Origin: Trichoplax sp. H2
Taxonomy: Eukaryota > Placozoa > Uniplacotomia > Trichoplacea
DNA: 64,000 nt
Reading direction: 5' to 3'
Assembly: GCA_003344405.1 (NCBI GenBank)
Contig: NOWV01000228.1
Span: forward strand, 1 to 64,000
Part shown: positions 47,067-59,500 of the stretch, in pieces
Numbering within the stretch: position 1 is the first letter of the stretch
Layout: each line of letters begins with the position of its first letter
Notes under the pieces: generated by a model
Told to the model about the DNA's origin: nothing
The model's input: only the letters and a program-made list of their open reading frames with translations
Database searches by the model: none
Made by a program: the position numbers and the translations under genes

Positions 47067-49709
47067 TTATTGAAATTCCTGCTGAGGAGACTGTATTTGC
47101 GGGGATGGTACCTGCGATCCTTGTTGCAATATTTGTGATTGCTGTTGTTTTATTTCCTCCTGCTGCTTCTGTAACATGCCAATGAGTTGTTGCTGCTCAT
47201 TAATAAGCTTTTGTTGTTGTTCTAATTGTTCCTGTTGTCCTTGCATCAAGGGTTGTTGTACCTGTTGAGCTTGTAATTCTGGTCTCCTTAATTGCTGTGA
47301 CTGCGGTACGTTTACCGCTGTAATTCTATTTAGTTGCTGTTGTTGTAGTTGTATATCATATTTCGATCTAGTATAATTCCCTGATTTCAGCATATTTCCT
47401 ATATCTATAGAATCAGTGGTTAAGACAATTTGAGGAACCAACGCGTACAGTTTATCATGTTCTCTACGTAATAATATTGGTTGTCTAGCTTGAGGAATCC
47501 AATTACCTAGATAACAAAGGGGATTGCTTTACTAATACATGTTTGCGATGTCGTATCATCAAATTTTATATTTATTTCATATAAACTATTTAATAAAGGC
47601 AATCACATTGGAAATTATACGTAGATGTGAGTATATCTTACTGTAATCGTTGATATTTTTGATATAGTTTTTACTATTTTTCTCTGAAAGTTGTGGTAAA
47701 GTCACAGTAGGATTTACATCCAATGCGCCTTTAAATTCAGGCTTTTTCTTCATTAGGTCAATTCCTCGAGTGGAAGCACCGAAATCATTTGTATTTCCAG
47801 ATTGACTGTGAGCAATATTCGAATAATCCCCATCGTTAGCATTGTCCTACAATTGAATACCGGTAAGCATTAAATCCATATATATAAATACTTGTGAGAA
47901 TCATTTCGTCTATAGATTGTAATCCTCATGAAATAAATCTGCTTCTTTTCGTTCTTCAATAATTCTAATTATAAATGATTCGGGGTGAATACTTTATTGC
48001 AGGGCCTATCGTTAACAAAAGGTTCTACGATCGCAAACTAAAATTCAAGCACGAAGGCAATCTCTATTACATTACCCTAACTACTTATATCCTTAGCTTG
48101 TTTACAACCCGAAGATGATAAACAAGAACTATATTATTGAATAACATCTATTAACTTACTAGACTCGTCATATGAGCGAATTTTACGATTAACATCGTTT
48201 CCTACGAAATTTAAACTAGTGTATTCATCACACTAACAACATGACCATGCTTGAATTTGTTAATACTAACTGTAAATAACAATGTGATGTTTGCAAGTAC
48301 TTCTAATTTTATCATTAACTTGTATAGTAAACCTTAAACGATATCATATCCTTCTATACATAAATTAATAGTACGACAGTCTATTAAAAGTAACCAAAGT
48401 TTCATAATCATGATAACATAATGAGTCTTACTTTCCCTAATCATGACAACGTAATGAGTCTTACTACATAAATCATGTATCCAACTATGAGTCTGAAACT
48501 AACGCTATTGCAATCATTAAAGTTGGTACTGTGCTATTTCGGATTTGCAATAAAGAAATACAGAATAGCAAAAACTTATATTACCAAATATGATGATCGA
48601 TAATGTTGAAGATGGTGAAACTGAATTAGTAACAGATGCATAGCACATCAGAATCAAACTACGAAAAAAATACTAACAATCTATATCTTTTTACACTAGT
48701 TACGCAACAAGCACTGTGCAGCAGAATCATTAATTAAATATAAAAACTTACCAATTCGGTAGCCGTACAAGATGCACATCGACAACAACTGCAATAGATG
48801 CTCGCAGATAGTATTATCATCGTCGTCAAAGATAAAACAAACATCGAAAATGCTATCAATAATGACACCAAGCTGTGCCAAAATGTAGGACTGAGAATGC
48901 CCAATATGCATAGTACGAAGTGAGCGATAGACATTAGAAAAATCAGAATGCTAAACGCATAATAGCAATGAGTCTGTTGAACAATAAAGCAAATTGAACC
49001 TCAGTTAGTCTTAGTTTGTAATTAAAATGACTGAATTCGAACTAAAAAGGCTACATTTAAGTACTACGAAGCCTATAATAGTAATTTGAAACTACGTAAA
49101 ATGAACTACTTTCATGCTAAGAGATCGATACAACTTTCCATGGCACAGTAAATCTGTCAATAATTATCACTGCTCTTTTTAAAATTCTAAAATCTTACCA
49201 GAGCTCGAACGTTTCGACGTATTTCGGATGCTATCGCAAAAGTACCAGGAATCATATACTAGAGCATCATTTAGGAAAAAACAGCAGTTAGCTAATATAA
49301 ATTATTAAAAGAAGGGCTTCTCTTTAAATCACACGGCATATAAATTAAACCAATTAAAGTAATTAATAATTCCACACTCACGCCAATCGTCAAGAATTTA
49401 TCGCTTTAACTATTACTCTGAAAGCACGATAGCTCAATCATTCGTCAAATCTATTAATTTCAATAGACTTACAAATACTCCCATCCATATATCTGCGCCA
49501 ATGACAATATTCACATTCAGCAGATAAGCAGGTAAGAAATATCCAACAATACCAAAAATAACACTTAGAAAACCAAACAACAACATAGCGATGCCAATTC
49601 GAAATAAATGCGGCCGTAGATGACGTGGTATGGTGGACCACATAGCAGCGTATGTTTGGAAACCTTCAAGGCTTTCTGATGGATGAGAATGCAATGGGAT
49701 TGTAGACAT
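47067..49709 (-). pseudogene. Four-TM gene F with a 2-bp frameshift in exon 3
   Basis: Exons 49709-49473, 49258-49199, about 48975-48752, 47846-47642 and 47506-47067 keep the array plan. The N-terminus is MSTIPLHSHPSESLEGF. TM1 FRIGIAMLLFGFLSVIFGIV; TM2 GADIWMGVF|YMIPGTFAIASEI; TM3/TM4 segments SIAHFVLCILGILS and VLSLTTMIILSASIYCSCC. In exon 3 the paralogs read TGC TAT TAT GCG TTT; F reads TGCTATTATATGCGTTT, with an extra AT near 48960. In the spliced frame this meets a TGA four codons later. Without the extra bases everything downstream is open, including a Lys/Asp-rich exon 4 and a strongly Gln-rich exon 5 (EQLEQQQKLINEQQQLIGML) that may form a coiled coil. It is either a recent pseudogene or carries a sequencing or assembly error. 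Confidence 0.7.
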
Positions 49710-52700
49710 AACGCTATAACATAGCTCCTATCAGTTTAGTAGTTGAAAGTTATAAAATCAGTTGGAAATTAAGTTAGCTTTCCCAACAAAGAAATATTAT
49801 CGACGAGCGCCTAAATCAACTAAAACGTATAATTCTAGCTCCTGTACTGTCCGCTCTATGCAGTCTGTGATTGTTGCTAACAATAAATAAGTATATTCAG
49901 GTATCTAGCTATGGTGTTGGCCCTAGCAATTGCTTCAAATCATCATAGTCCTTCCAGCCCAAGTCTATAATATATATAATTGTCTATCACGTGCTCGTAA
50001 ATTCAACAGTTAACATCACATTGTCCTATTTCGCTGAAAGTAGAGACTTACTCGAAAAGTAAGGAGTTCTAAATTTGGATATATGACTTTACCACTATAT
50101 CATGTGCTTCTATTTAAGCATGTCGATCAAATTTGGCTCATTTACGTTGAAGGCTTGTATCTCTATTAAGCCAAAAGGTATCAATGATCAATTTTTGATG
50201 ATCAATCTATGATTAAATCATTGATAATTTAAGGATAATTCAACAGAGTTAGTGCGATCATGGAAAACCAACTAGCATGCAAAAGGACGCCAGTAGACCA
50301 AACAACAAACTCTGAGAATTTACTGTATAACAGCTAATGTTATGATCACATTACGCTTGCAATACGCCCTATTCGTCATTTAAGGTGATAGTAGTGCAAT
50401 AAATAAAGATGTAATACTAACATTAACTATGAAGTCATGCAATTTTATGGCCGGATGTATCAGTTAATGCCATTAAATTAAGTAGAACCGTTAAATAATA
50501 CAGTGTCCCACCCTAAAAAATGTCATGTAAATAGTAACAGTAATTCCGCTGAAGTTTTCAAAGTCTCAATTGTTTTACCTAGCAAATAAAACTTGAAATG
50601 TCTTTGTACTTTGTACGCTTTGTCTTAAATGACGATCAAAAAAATTTGGTTATATTCAATATTTAAGGAATGTACTTAATGTTTACTCGATAAAAATTAG
50701 AAGTATGTATGTATAATAAAACAATTTACTGCTGTACGGTAATCTAACTAATTTTAGTATTGATGATGCTAAAGGGCTTAAAGTCCAATAAGTAATATCT
50801 TTCTTCCAACCGCTAGGATGATTGCATTAGATTTTATTTCCAACTACAAGCTTATTAACAAAGTAGAATTTATGTACTTGACATGCAAATGGTTACATGC
50901 AGGTGATACTATAGTTGGTTTTGCATTTCCGGAGTACCTACAGATAAATTAAACTATATTGGCGATTGGTGTTCACCAATATTATGAAATTATGGTACTA
51001 GAATGTACAGCATAATCAACTAAACTAGCCATATAACCGGCTTACAAGTAAAAATCTAGTAATATAGTGCATCAATATAGGAAGAATACATATTTCCATA
51101 GCGATGCTAACAATAGTTAATTTATACTTGGAGAATTTCTATCTTATTACTGAATTATTTAATTTATTCCAGTAATTGTGGATGTCTGCTAGTTTATTAC
51201 TCCTTAGAATGCCGCAAGAGAAGGGTTTTTCCACGAAGCCGATTGTCACGGTACGCCGTTACTAATTAAGTAACTGTAAATTAATGAATGCTTATGAATA
51301 GATAAGATAAGGTTATGTGCTATGTTTTAATGCGCTTGTAGCTGATAATAGGATGGTAGAAATGAGATAAAAATAGAAGTTGTTAGCAGTTAATTTACTG
51401 TAGGTTTATAAGTTGTGTTAATCTCTAAAAATTGAGCTGTATATGGACGAAGGTTAAGCGTCTTAACACCTGATAGCTTGTAGCTATCTAAGTCTGAGGA
51501 TATCGACATGTATATTTAGTAATGGTATTATACTAATTAATGTAACTTGTAAAGCATGAATTCTCACTCGTTAATATTGGAATTCACTGTAGAAACCTAT
51601 TTAAGCGCGTGTGTTTGTAGAATAAAGAAAGTAATTGCTCAAGAAACGGCAAGACTCATATCGTGAAGAATAGTGTAATAATTAGTCAGTTGTCTGTGGA
51701 GATCAGCCGAGAAATCGAGTTCTCAAATACTTCTCTCATAGAAACTGAAAGTACTGGGAGAAATAGCCCAAGTTTTAAGTAACTACACTAGAGTTCTTTA
51801 CTTTCCTTTGCCACAAGTGAGGGTTGTGACACCGATGTGTACTACAATAATATGATATTTAGACGAGAAATTAAATCGCCCTGTATAGTTTGTTACTGCT
51901 ATTTCGTATCGCCGTATCGGTCTTGTTAAATTGCCTTTGTGTGGTACAAATATGTTTATTAGTCAACTGCTTTATGCTGTAAAAAAGCACCTCAAGAATG
52001 TTATCATAATGTTAGATAAGATACACGTGTTCACACCAATGGTAAATTATATAGAGAGAGAGGTGCATTTTATTCCTTCAAAAAGAAGGAAGAACTATTT
52101 TTCTTTCTCAAACAAGCAAAAAATTAAATCAATTCGTCCACCTTCAGAAAAGGACTAAACCTTATTTGTTGTACACTCAGCAAAAGTTGAGCACTCTTTC
52201 ATAAAATTCAGACTGAGTCATAACAAGTTTATATCTAAATAAGAAATTGTACTCATAGAATTATGTACTGCTCATTAATCAATTTTGCTAAATCTCGCTT
52301 CTCGTAGTTATATTTAGTTTCTATAGACTAGAGGCTGCTATTCTATTCTACTTGTATGTGCTTGGAAATTATAGAAAAAATTTTATTAATGGAGATTTAT
52401 TCAGGCGGAAGTACAACTCAGTACCTAGATCATTTACAACATATAATCCAATTTTAAGCTAAATACTAAGTAAATTTGTATAGTATACGCTAGAATTACA
52501 CGATAGCTGTACCAGTGTCATCATATTTTTGTCGAATTTTCTGTTTATCTCTTAAGATGAGCTGTAAACTATCCTTTGCAGAAGGTATAGACAAATTTAT
52601 AAAAGCATGCACTGATAAGATTATGTGACAATTGTATAAATTAAAATTCTTCTTACCCTCGGATGAAATTATTATAAAAAATCCAATTGCGCATAATTTT

Positions 52701-52859
52701 ACTCAATAACAGACAACGATATCTTAAAGTTATGGAATTTTATTATGTTGGCTTTTTTTGCATTTTATATGTGACTACATTTTCGCAAAGGGTGAAATAA
52801 CGGATAGCACTGCTCGCTTTATTGAAATGAATAACTGGCTGCAAGTTATTCATCTACAA
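49710..52859. other. Intergenic upstream of gene F
   Basis: No gene seen. Contains the LTR at 51244-51831. A frame at 51931-52158 (+) is lysine-rich, lacks support and is not called. Confidence 0.6.
51244..51831 (+). mobile_element. Solo LTR with target-site duplication CCGAT
   Basis: Starts TGTCACGGTACGCC and ends GAGGGTTGTGACA: the terminal hexamers TGTCAC/GTGACA are perfectly inverted. CCGAT precedes it (51239-51243) and follows it (51832-51836), a 5-bp target duplication. A TATTTAAGCG box and an AATAAAG signal lie inside at about 51600-51630, as in an LTR promoter and polyadenylation region. No internal retrotransposon genes flank it, so it is a solo LTR. A related truncated copy is at 9579. 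Confidence 0.8.
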
Positions 52860-53107
52860 TTAGCCTTCATTAATAGCTTCTTCTATTGTCATTTCACATG
52901 CCACTTTAGTAATGTGTTGGAATGCTTTTGCAGAATATTTTGTACCACCAGGACAAGTCTTTTTGACATCATCATCAGTACATGTGCTTTTGCTTTTCTT
53001 ACTCTTACAGCACTTTCCCTTCAGTTTGTTAAATTCTGTCTTAGCAGAAGCACGCTTGTCATAGGTATCTAGGAAAGTGAGTGCTTCATCCCGATCTTGA
53101 ATGTTCT
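52860..53107 (-). CDS. Terminal exon, Lys/Cys-rich small protein, 5' part not found
   Basis: An exon that begins after ATGCAG (phase 1) and runs 82 codons to a stop. It reads NIQDRDEALTFLDTYDKRAS, then KGKCCKSKKSKSTCTDDDVK, KTCPGGTKYSAKAF and ends VACEMTIEEAINEG. It has five Cys, many Lys and Asp, and clearly higher GC than its surroundings, all signs of real coding sequence. Without an in-frame Met near its start it must be joined to an upstream exon, possibly a signal-peptide exon, which I could not identify in 53.1-54.4 kb. Family unknown. The next gene on the same strand encodes a small secreted protein, so a shared extracellular role is possible but only inferred. Confidence 0.6.
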
Positions 53108-54456
53108 CTGCATGATATAAATTGCAAAATATAGTAAAAATTTAGGATTAGCGCATAGCCTTAAATATATTGAATAAAAGATAACAACGTATCTTCATAA
53201 AATTATCAAGTAGAATATATTTTTAATCTTTAACTCCTTTCTGAACAATACTTGAAGAGATCACAGCCGCATATTATATAACATAAAACGTAGAACGAAG
53301 GTAATTTTGTCAGATTTCTATTGTTAAAACTTCGATGCCGTAGCACAGGAAAAATTATCATTAAATACTATGCTTTAGAAATATCTAAACCTTACCGTAA
53401 AGTATATACAATTATAATACTGCTACGTTATAGTAGTTGGGTCTAAAAGCAATCTCATACCTACCAATCAAAACCTAACAATTTTCTAAATCCCAAATTT
53501 CAAGTAAGAAATATATTATAAATCCTGATATCTATTCCGCTATTGGTAATTTAAAATGAAAAACTAACCCTATAATGTAAAGCGACTGATTACTAATTAA
53601 CTGAAATCTAGTTGCTGTTAAATAAGCTCAATCGTGAAAAAATTTTCAATAATTATAACGTCATATGATACATTAAACTATGGTTACACAATCCAACGGA
53701 AAATATAACAAAAATATTCCTTATAATATCGATATTATATTACTTAAAAAGCTGATTTAAATCAAGCTAATTTACTATATCCATCAAGTTTTCAATTCAT
53801 ACTAAATAAATATGACAATCACTATTACATAAATAATACTATACTAGTAAGCTTTCGCGCATCCAGTCATACATTATTACTGAGTATATCGATAATCAGA
53901 GCGATATAGCGTAAAAAAATTGATTCGCTTTATAATAATGAAACGTCTTCAATAATTCTAAAATTTACATTTGCTATCCAATCATTAAAATGATACAGGC
54001 CTTCAAATTCTATTAATCAATAAGACTACAAAATGCAAGTATCCACCTTTTTGATTGTCAACGAATATAAAAGTAACGTAGCATCTTAAGATCTTCACTT
54101 TTTGTGTCATACGTACTTGCAATCGAATTTTAGTATGATCATTGTAATCAAAATGTCTACCAATATCTATCCATATTTAATTGAGAACGGAAGCTATTGA
54201 TCATAAGTGATTATACAGTAATGTGCGCTTGTTAAATAATAAATAGAAAGATGTACAATACTCATATACTTCTCTTACGTTGCAAAACATACAGAAATGA
54301 ATAAAAGAAATCTTGTAAATAGGAAGTCGAAGGCATGATAGCATTAGATATTCAATAGATAGCCTCGAACTGAAAGTCAAGCTGATAATTTACCAAAGGA
54401 AAATGAATTAAATTAATGACTCTTTGGTTCTGTTAGTGCTTGAAAGCCACTTAGTT
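53108..54456. other. Spacer between two minus-strand small genes
   Basis: AT-rich. It may contain the missing first exon(s) of the gene ending at 52860, but I see no clear signal-peptide frame. Confidence 0.5.
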
Positions 54457-54750
54457 TTATTCTGTTACAAGCTTACCATTATTTTTCAATTCTTCATCTA
54501 ATCGAGTTGTGATACCGTGTTTTCTTAAGCATTTTTGGCTGACCGGACAATCAATGAAGTGGAATTTAATGTTACAGAGGTGGAAATAGCGCGCCACTAT
54601 AGTTCTATCATCATGGCATACGATAGGTGTTGTTTCGACGGTTTCACCAATGTAAAAGTTTTCAAGAAGACATTTTGTATATGCCTTTGGTTTTGCAGCA
54701 CATAAGACAGCCAATGTGAGCAAAATCACCACTGAAGTATAATGAACCAT
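54457..54750 (-). CDS. Small secreted Cys-containing protein, single exon
   Basis: A 97-residue open frame. Residues 1-19 (VHYTSVVILLTLAVLCAA core) form a typical signal peptide with cleavage likely after AA or AKPKA. The mature part has cysteines at about 27, 44, 58, 66 and 72 (K-C-L-L-E-N, IVCHDDRT, FHLCNIKFHF, DCPVSQKC), enough for two disulfides and one free Cys. It has a basic/His character (KCLRKHGITTRLDEELK) and ends KLVTE. A single-exon structure with a Met start right before the hydrophobic core supports the start. Possibly a peptide hormone, toxin-like or mucosal protein; no family recognised. Confidence 0.65.
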   Translation of the reverse strand: MVHYTSVVILLTLAVLCAAKPKAYTKCLLENFYIGETVETTPIVCHDDRTIVARYFHLCNIKFHFIDCPVSQKCLRKHGITTRLDEELKNNGKLVTE

Positions 54751-56379
54751 TTTATTTCTGATATCGTTGTATGTAACTCAACCTCTCTACTAAATTCTAA
54801 TCAAGTATAACGAAAAAATATCGCTCAGAAAATGATTATCAACCTTTAAAAGCTATTTATTTCCATTTATACATTATCAATATAGTTATGCAGCAAGAAT
54901 AATTATTTTTATGTAATGTAGTGGGTAGTTTAGAACAAGACCTATTGCCAATAATATTGTATTTTTTAAATTTCAACTTACGTAACGCTACGCCTAGTCT
55001 GTCGCTTAAGCCAAAATTGAGCCAGCAATGGACTATGGAGTGCCTTATATACTTGTGGCCAGGGTATTTTGATTTCATTAAAACTTTTCATTATCTTATT
55101 TTAGTAACATGTCAGCTTTACAATGTATTTAATAGAAATTCAACCACCATAATTGGGTTTTCTAGCCCATAATCGAAATCGAATTATATTGTAGCTAAAA
55201 ATATACGATTCGAATCAATCAAATACTAATTGATGTTATGATGAACAGGTGCAAGTGGGCACCGGCCTTATTGACATAGTTGATGAAATGTGTGCTCTAG
55301 GTTACAATCAACCCATCCTGTTTCATGTTGAAATAATACAATATATTTATTTATGTTCTTCTATTAACTTCTCTTTTACTGTCATCAAAAGCCATAAAAA
55401 AAACTCTTTCTGTTATCATTATTCGATCTTACTAATCAGCTTGTTTCTAGTAGAAATAATCAATTTATCTGCTAAAAACGAAGTATAAATAAAATTTTTC
55501 CAAGTTAGAACCTCTCTATCTTCTAGAGATCACTTTTACTTAGAGCCAAACCTAATAATTTCTGAAAATAGGAGGAAATCTCAAGAAATTGCTAACATTC
55601 TAATTGCTCAATTTAATTGACCTTTTTGATTGAAAATCAATATTAAAGTGGTCATTAAATGATCATTTTCTATTTATTATCGTTGCTATCTTATTAAAAC
55701 ATATTAAAGACGTCATTATTTGTAAATCAAAAATTTTGGCTTATAGCCGAATACGAAGTGAAGTTTAGAAGCCTAGATTATATACTGAGCCATTGGAAGA
55801 AATCAATAGACCCGTTCAGCCGCATAAAACGGTATTGACAAAGAAGATAGCATTAATGCTCATAGATATATCAATATAAACTTTCTACCGGTGAAATTGA
55901 TACATTGAAACTATAGACATGAATGAAGTCGGTCCTATTTTATTTTTTCCTTTTTTAAATTTATTACTTAATCACGTACGCTCTATTTTACCAGTCTGGC
56001 TAAAGAGACATTACCTGTATTGAAAATATTTATAGTCCGCATCCATCGCGTAATCGTGATTTAGCTTTCAATTACATTAATTAAACTATTACAATATAAC
56101 AAAATAATTTAAATAGAATTAATTCCAGTTTATGACAGTAACAAAAACCTTGCTATAAAATTAAACAGAATTTGACTATAATAAATTTGATGAAAAAGTA
56201 ATTTAACCAATAAATAGTTTTTCATCCTTTTATTAGTAACCATGTTTATAAACATTTATCTATCAAGGAATATAAAAACATCTTAACTGGAAAAATTAAC
56301 TTCACCTTATTAAAAAATTGGAAAAGCTGATACTTAGAAGATCCATACTCATGCTTTATACGGTCTTAATTTTAAATCG

Positions 56380-56580
56380 TATCAGGGGAAGATAGCGAAG
56401 CTGATGAATTTTTAAAGTCATTTAGTTGAGAATTTTACACAAATGGTATCGATAGTTGCTAAGTCTAATCAATTTGATGAAGAAAAATATTCTTGTAAAA
56501 AAATTTATTGCCAGATGTGATTACGATGCCGGTAAGTCAATAGAGTCATTCAATGACGTCAAAAGTGGATTATGATTAGC
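56380..56580 (+). pseudogene. Possible decayed retroelement coding fragment
   Basis: Plus-strand pieces EDSEADEFLKSF, then (in a shifted frame) KFIARCDYDAGKSIESFNDV, separated by stops. The second piece resembles the R/K-x(n)-Y-S-I-E-S-F style of retrotransposon Gag helices. That is a weak impression, but the region is otherwise LTR-bearing and gene-poor. Confidence 0.2.
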
Positions 56581-59500
56581 CATAACATTGAAACTTTATT
56601 ATTGTCAAGTATCCAGTTAATTTCAAATTGTTTCATGAATCAAAATCATAACATTATTAGTCTTTGACGACACATTAATAAAATGACTACGATGACATGG
56701 AAAATATTTTAGAGCGAATCCCATTAGAATCGGGTATAACATTTTATTTAAATACTTCTGTAGATACCATAACAATTATTCGCCATTAAGGCGATAGCCA
56801 TAGACTAATGAGTATTGTGATTATGTAATTTCTTCTAAGATCTTCTATAGATAGGTGATATTTTACACATCTATCGATATCGGAGATAGCCTGAACCGGG
56901 ATCTTTTTATTATGAATTAAATTACTGTGATACCTTAATGGGGCTCTCCAGTGATCATATTAGTAATCATTAGTGCTATATAGCATCGATAATACACAAC
57001 ATCATGCTTAAAGTTGCACAAAGCCATAGTAGCCTGTAATTCGAACCTTTAGGGGTAAGCTAGATACTCTAACCTAATACAGTATATTCTTAGTTAGATA
57101 TTAGTCGCTACGAACGTTAGCTGTATTGTCTAATTTATTATTTCATCGCTATTTCAACTTAGTTTGCACCATTTGTATGGTGACTACTAATAAACAAATT
57201 TCGATTTAGTATGTTGCTGCAATTGCAAGAAGGTAGTTAGCGATCTGATTAACTGACCAGCCGAGAATAGAGCAGGTATATTACTTCGAAGTTATTTGTT
57301 GATAACTTTGATATTGGATTATACTGATAGATATTGCATTACCGTAATTATAACGTGATACAGTAATACAATTCTTCTTAAATCACTTCATGATGCGTTT
57401 TCGCTTTAGGTAAGTTAGCTGTTAATATTAAAGGTAATGCTTAGATAGAAGCATATCTTGTAACAGAAAATTTTACTCTTGGATATTAAATTTAGTTGTC
57501 TGTGCGAATAAAAAAATTTTTAATCACATGTAAAAAATTGTAGTTTATAGCACATTTAGTAATTCGGAGTTCGCTTCAGGGTTGGTATCGATAAGCGTAC
57601 GTTGGAAAATCTGACTTGAAAGAGGGTCTAAGTTCAAAGCTATTGTGGTAGCTATCTTAACTCTATTAACATAAACCTATAAATGATTATTCATTCCAAT
57701 GAATGTCTTATAATGGAGTATAACTCTGCAATCCATACGTTAACGAATGTACTTCACCAGGTAGACTCTAGTTATTTCCATATCAATCACAAAATAGCTA
57801 TTTATAAATCTCTAATTAGAATCACAACCATTATAATCTCTCTTTCCATCGTCTAACTTTGTTGTCATGAGGTACTTAAGCAAGAATAACATGATCAATA
57901 GCCTTGGAGACTTCTTTATCGCTAGACAGAAATAGCATGTCGGATTAGAAGATTGAATCGAAAAATCGATTCGAATGTACGGTTCACCACAAAGCCTGTT
58001 TGTTAATAGAATATTTAACCGAAAGTTTGCGACCTATTTTTACGCCTATAATTGAAATTTAAAACATAGCAGTACAGATTTTGTTTACCGAATACCAGAT
58101 GATTCAATTAAATTGTTGTTACAAAGTGAATCTTTGTTGCACAAATACTTATCTTATTTTCATTAGATAAAATAGGTTAGTATTTGTTGTAATATCGCTA
58201 TCTATAGAACGGTGTTATACATAGTTTTACTTTATAGATAAGGGAATAGTTGTATGATATTATCTATCTAATGGTAACTAATATTATTGTAACCCCTACT
58301 ATAAAATGGCTGACATTTTAATAAAGTTTGGGTTCAGTTTTTGTCTTAGAGATTCTAACGCTTTACGGTAACATTCTGAAGAGAAATCGTCAATATTTAG
58401 ACTTGTACCATAGGTAGATCTTAAAAAGATAGACCTGGCAGTGGCTCTAAACATTGATTTTCAAGTAATAATTTAATTTTTCCTTGTTTAAAGTCTCGAT
58501 TTGCAACAAATTTTTCGTCAGAATTGCCCAGGAATGTGAACGAGACTGTTTACAACATTCTGGTAACTTTGTCTATATCCTAATATCTATTCATCTTTTA
58601 TGTTATATTAAAATTTATATCGGTGTCAGCATAATTAATAGATATCGTAATTAAATGAAGTACAGTGTGTAATCCTTCAACTTTGATAAAATCTAAGATC
58701 GAATTATTCATGTTGATGTTCCTGAGTAGTAGAAATGTAATAAGCTAGGCTTCTTCTATTTTTAATACGATATTTTTATTTCCTGAAAATTCTTTTTTCT
58801 TAATGGAAATTTTATGCAAACATTACGGTAATTTACAATTATGCGATCGTTAATTTGTTTGTATCAAAATAAATTATCCTAGATTTTGCTCAAGACAATA
58901 AATATTCTGACATTATTAACTTCCGTCCGCTGTGAAAGCTATGCCATCGCCAAAACATGGTATAATAATTCAAGAATTTGCTCTAGGTTAGCTTTCTCCT
59001 TTTTAGATATAATACCTCTTAATTGCTTTAGATAATACTTCATGAACACTCATCACATCAAAAAAGGTTATAATTTGATGATTCTGTTCGTAAATATCAA
59101 AGTTTTATCTCATCAAATCTTTTTATAGCACGAATAAGTAACCCTATTCAAATAGTCATAGCTCTATTTCGATGCGATAGATAAACTAGCGAAAATAAAT
59201 AAATACGGAACCTGTTCTTAATTTAAACTATAATTACTGTAATAACTACGAACATGGCGCCGCAAAAGTGCAAATTACTGTCATTGTTTTAAAAATCGTT
59301 CTATATCTTAAATTTTGACTCTTTCCTGACTTAGAATTAGGATTGAATTATACCACTACTAAAGCTAGCATTACTGCCGCCCGTTGCACTGTATTTAACA
59401 GTAATATTTAAAGTGCTTTAGTAATTAGCCGCTGCGCCATATGACGTAATATTCTTCAAACATATCTAGATAGTTCTTGTTTTTAACATGTATGCTAGGA

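Noticed and set aside
52758-53072. 104-codon plus-strand frame
   Set aside because: Antisense of the better supported Lys/Cys-rich exon on the minus strand.
55249-55488. 79-codon plus-strand frame
   Set aside because: First 30 codons look acceptable, but the rest is AT-rich and no matching exons or donor were found.
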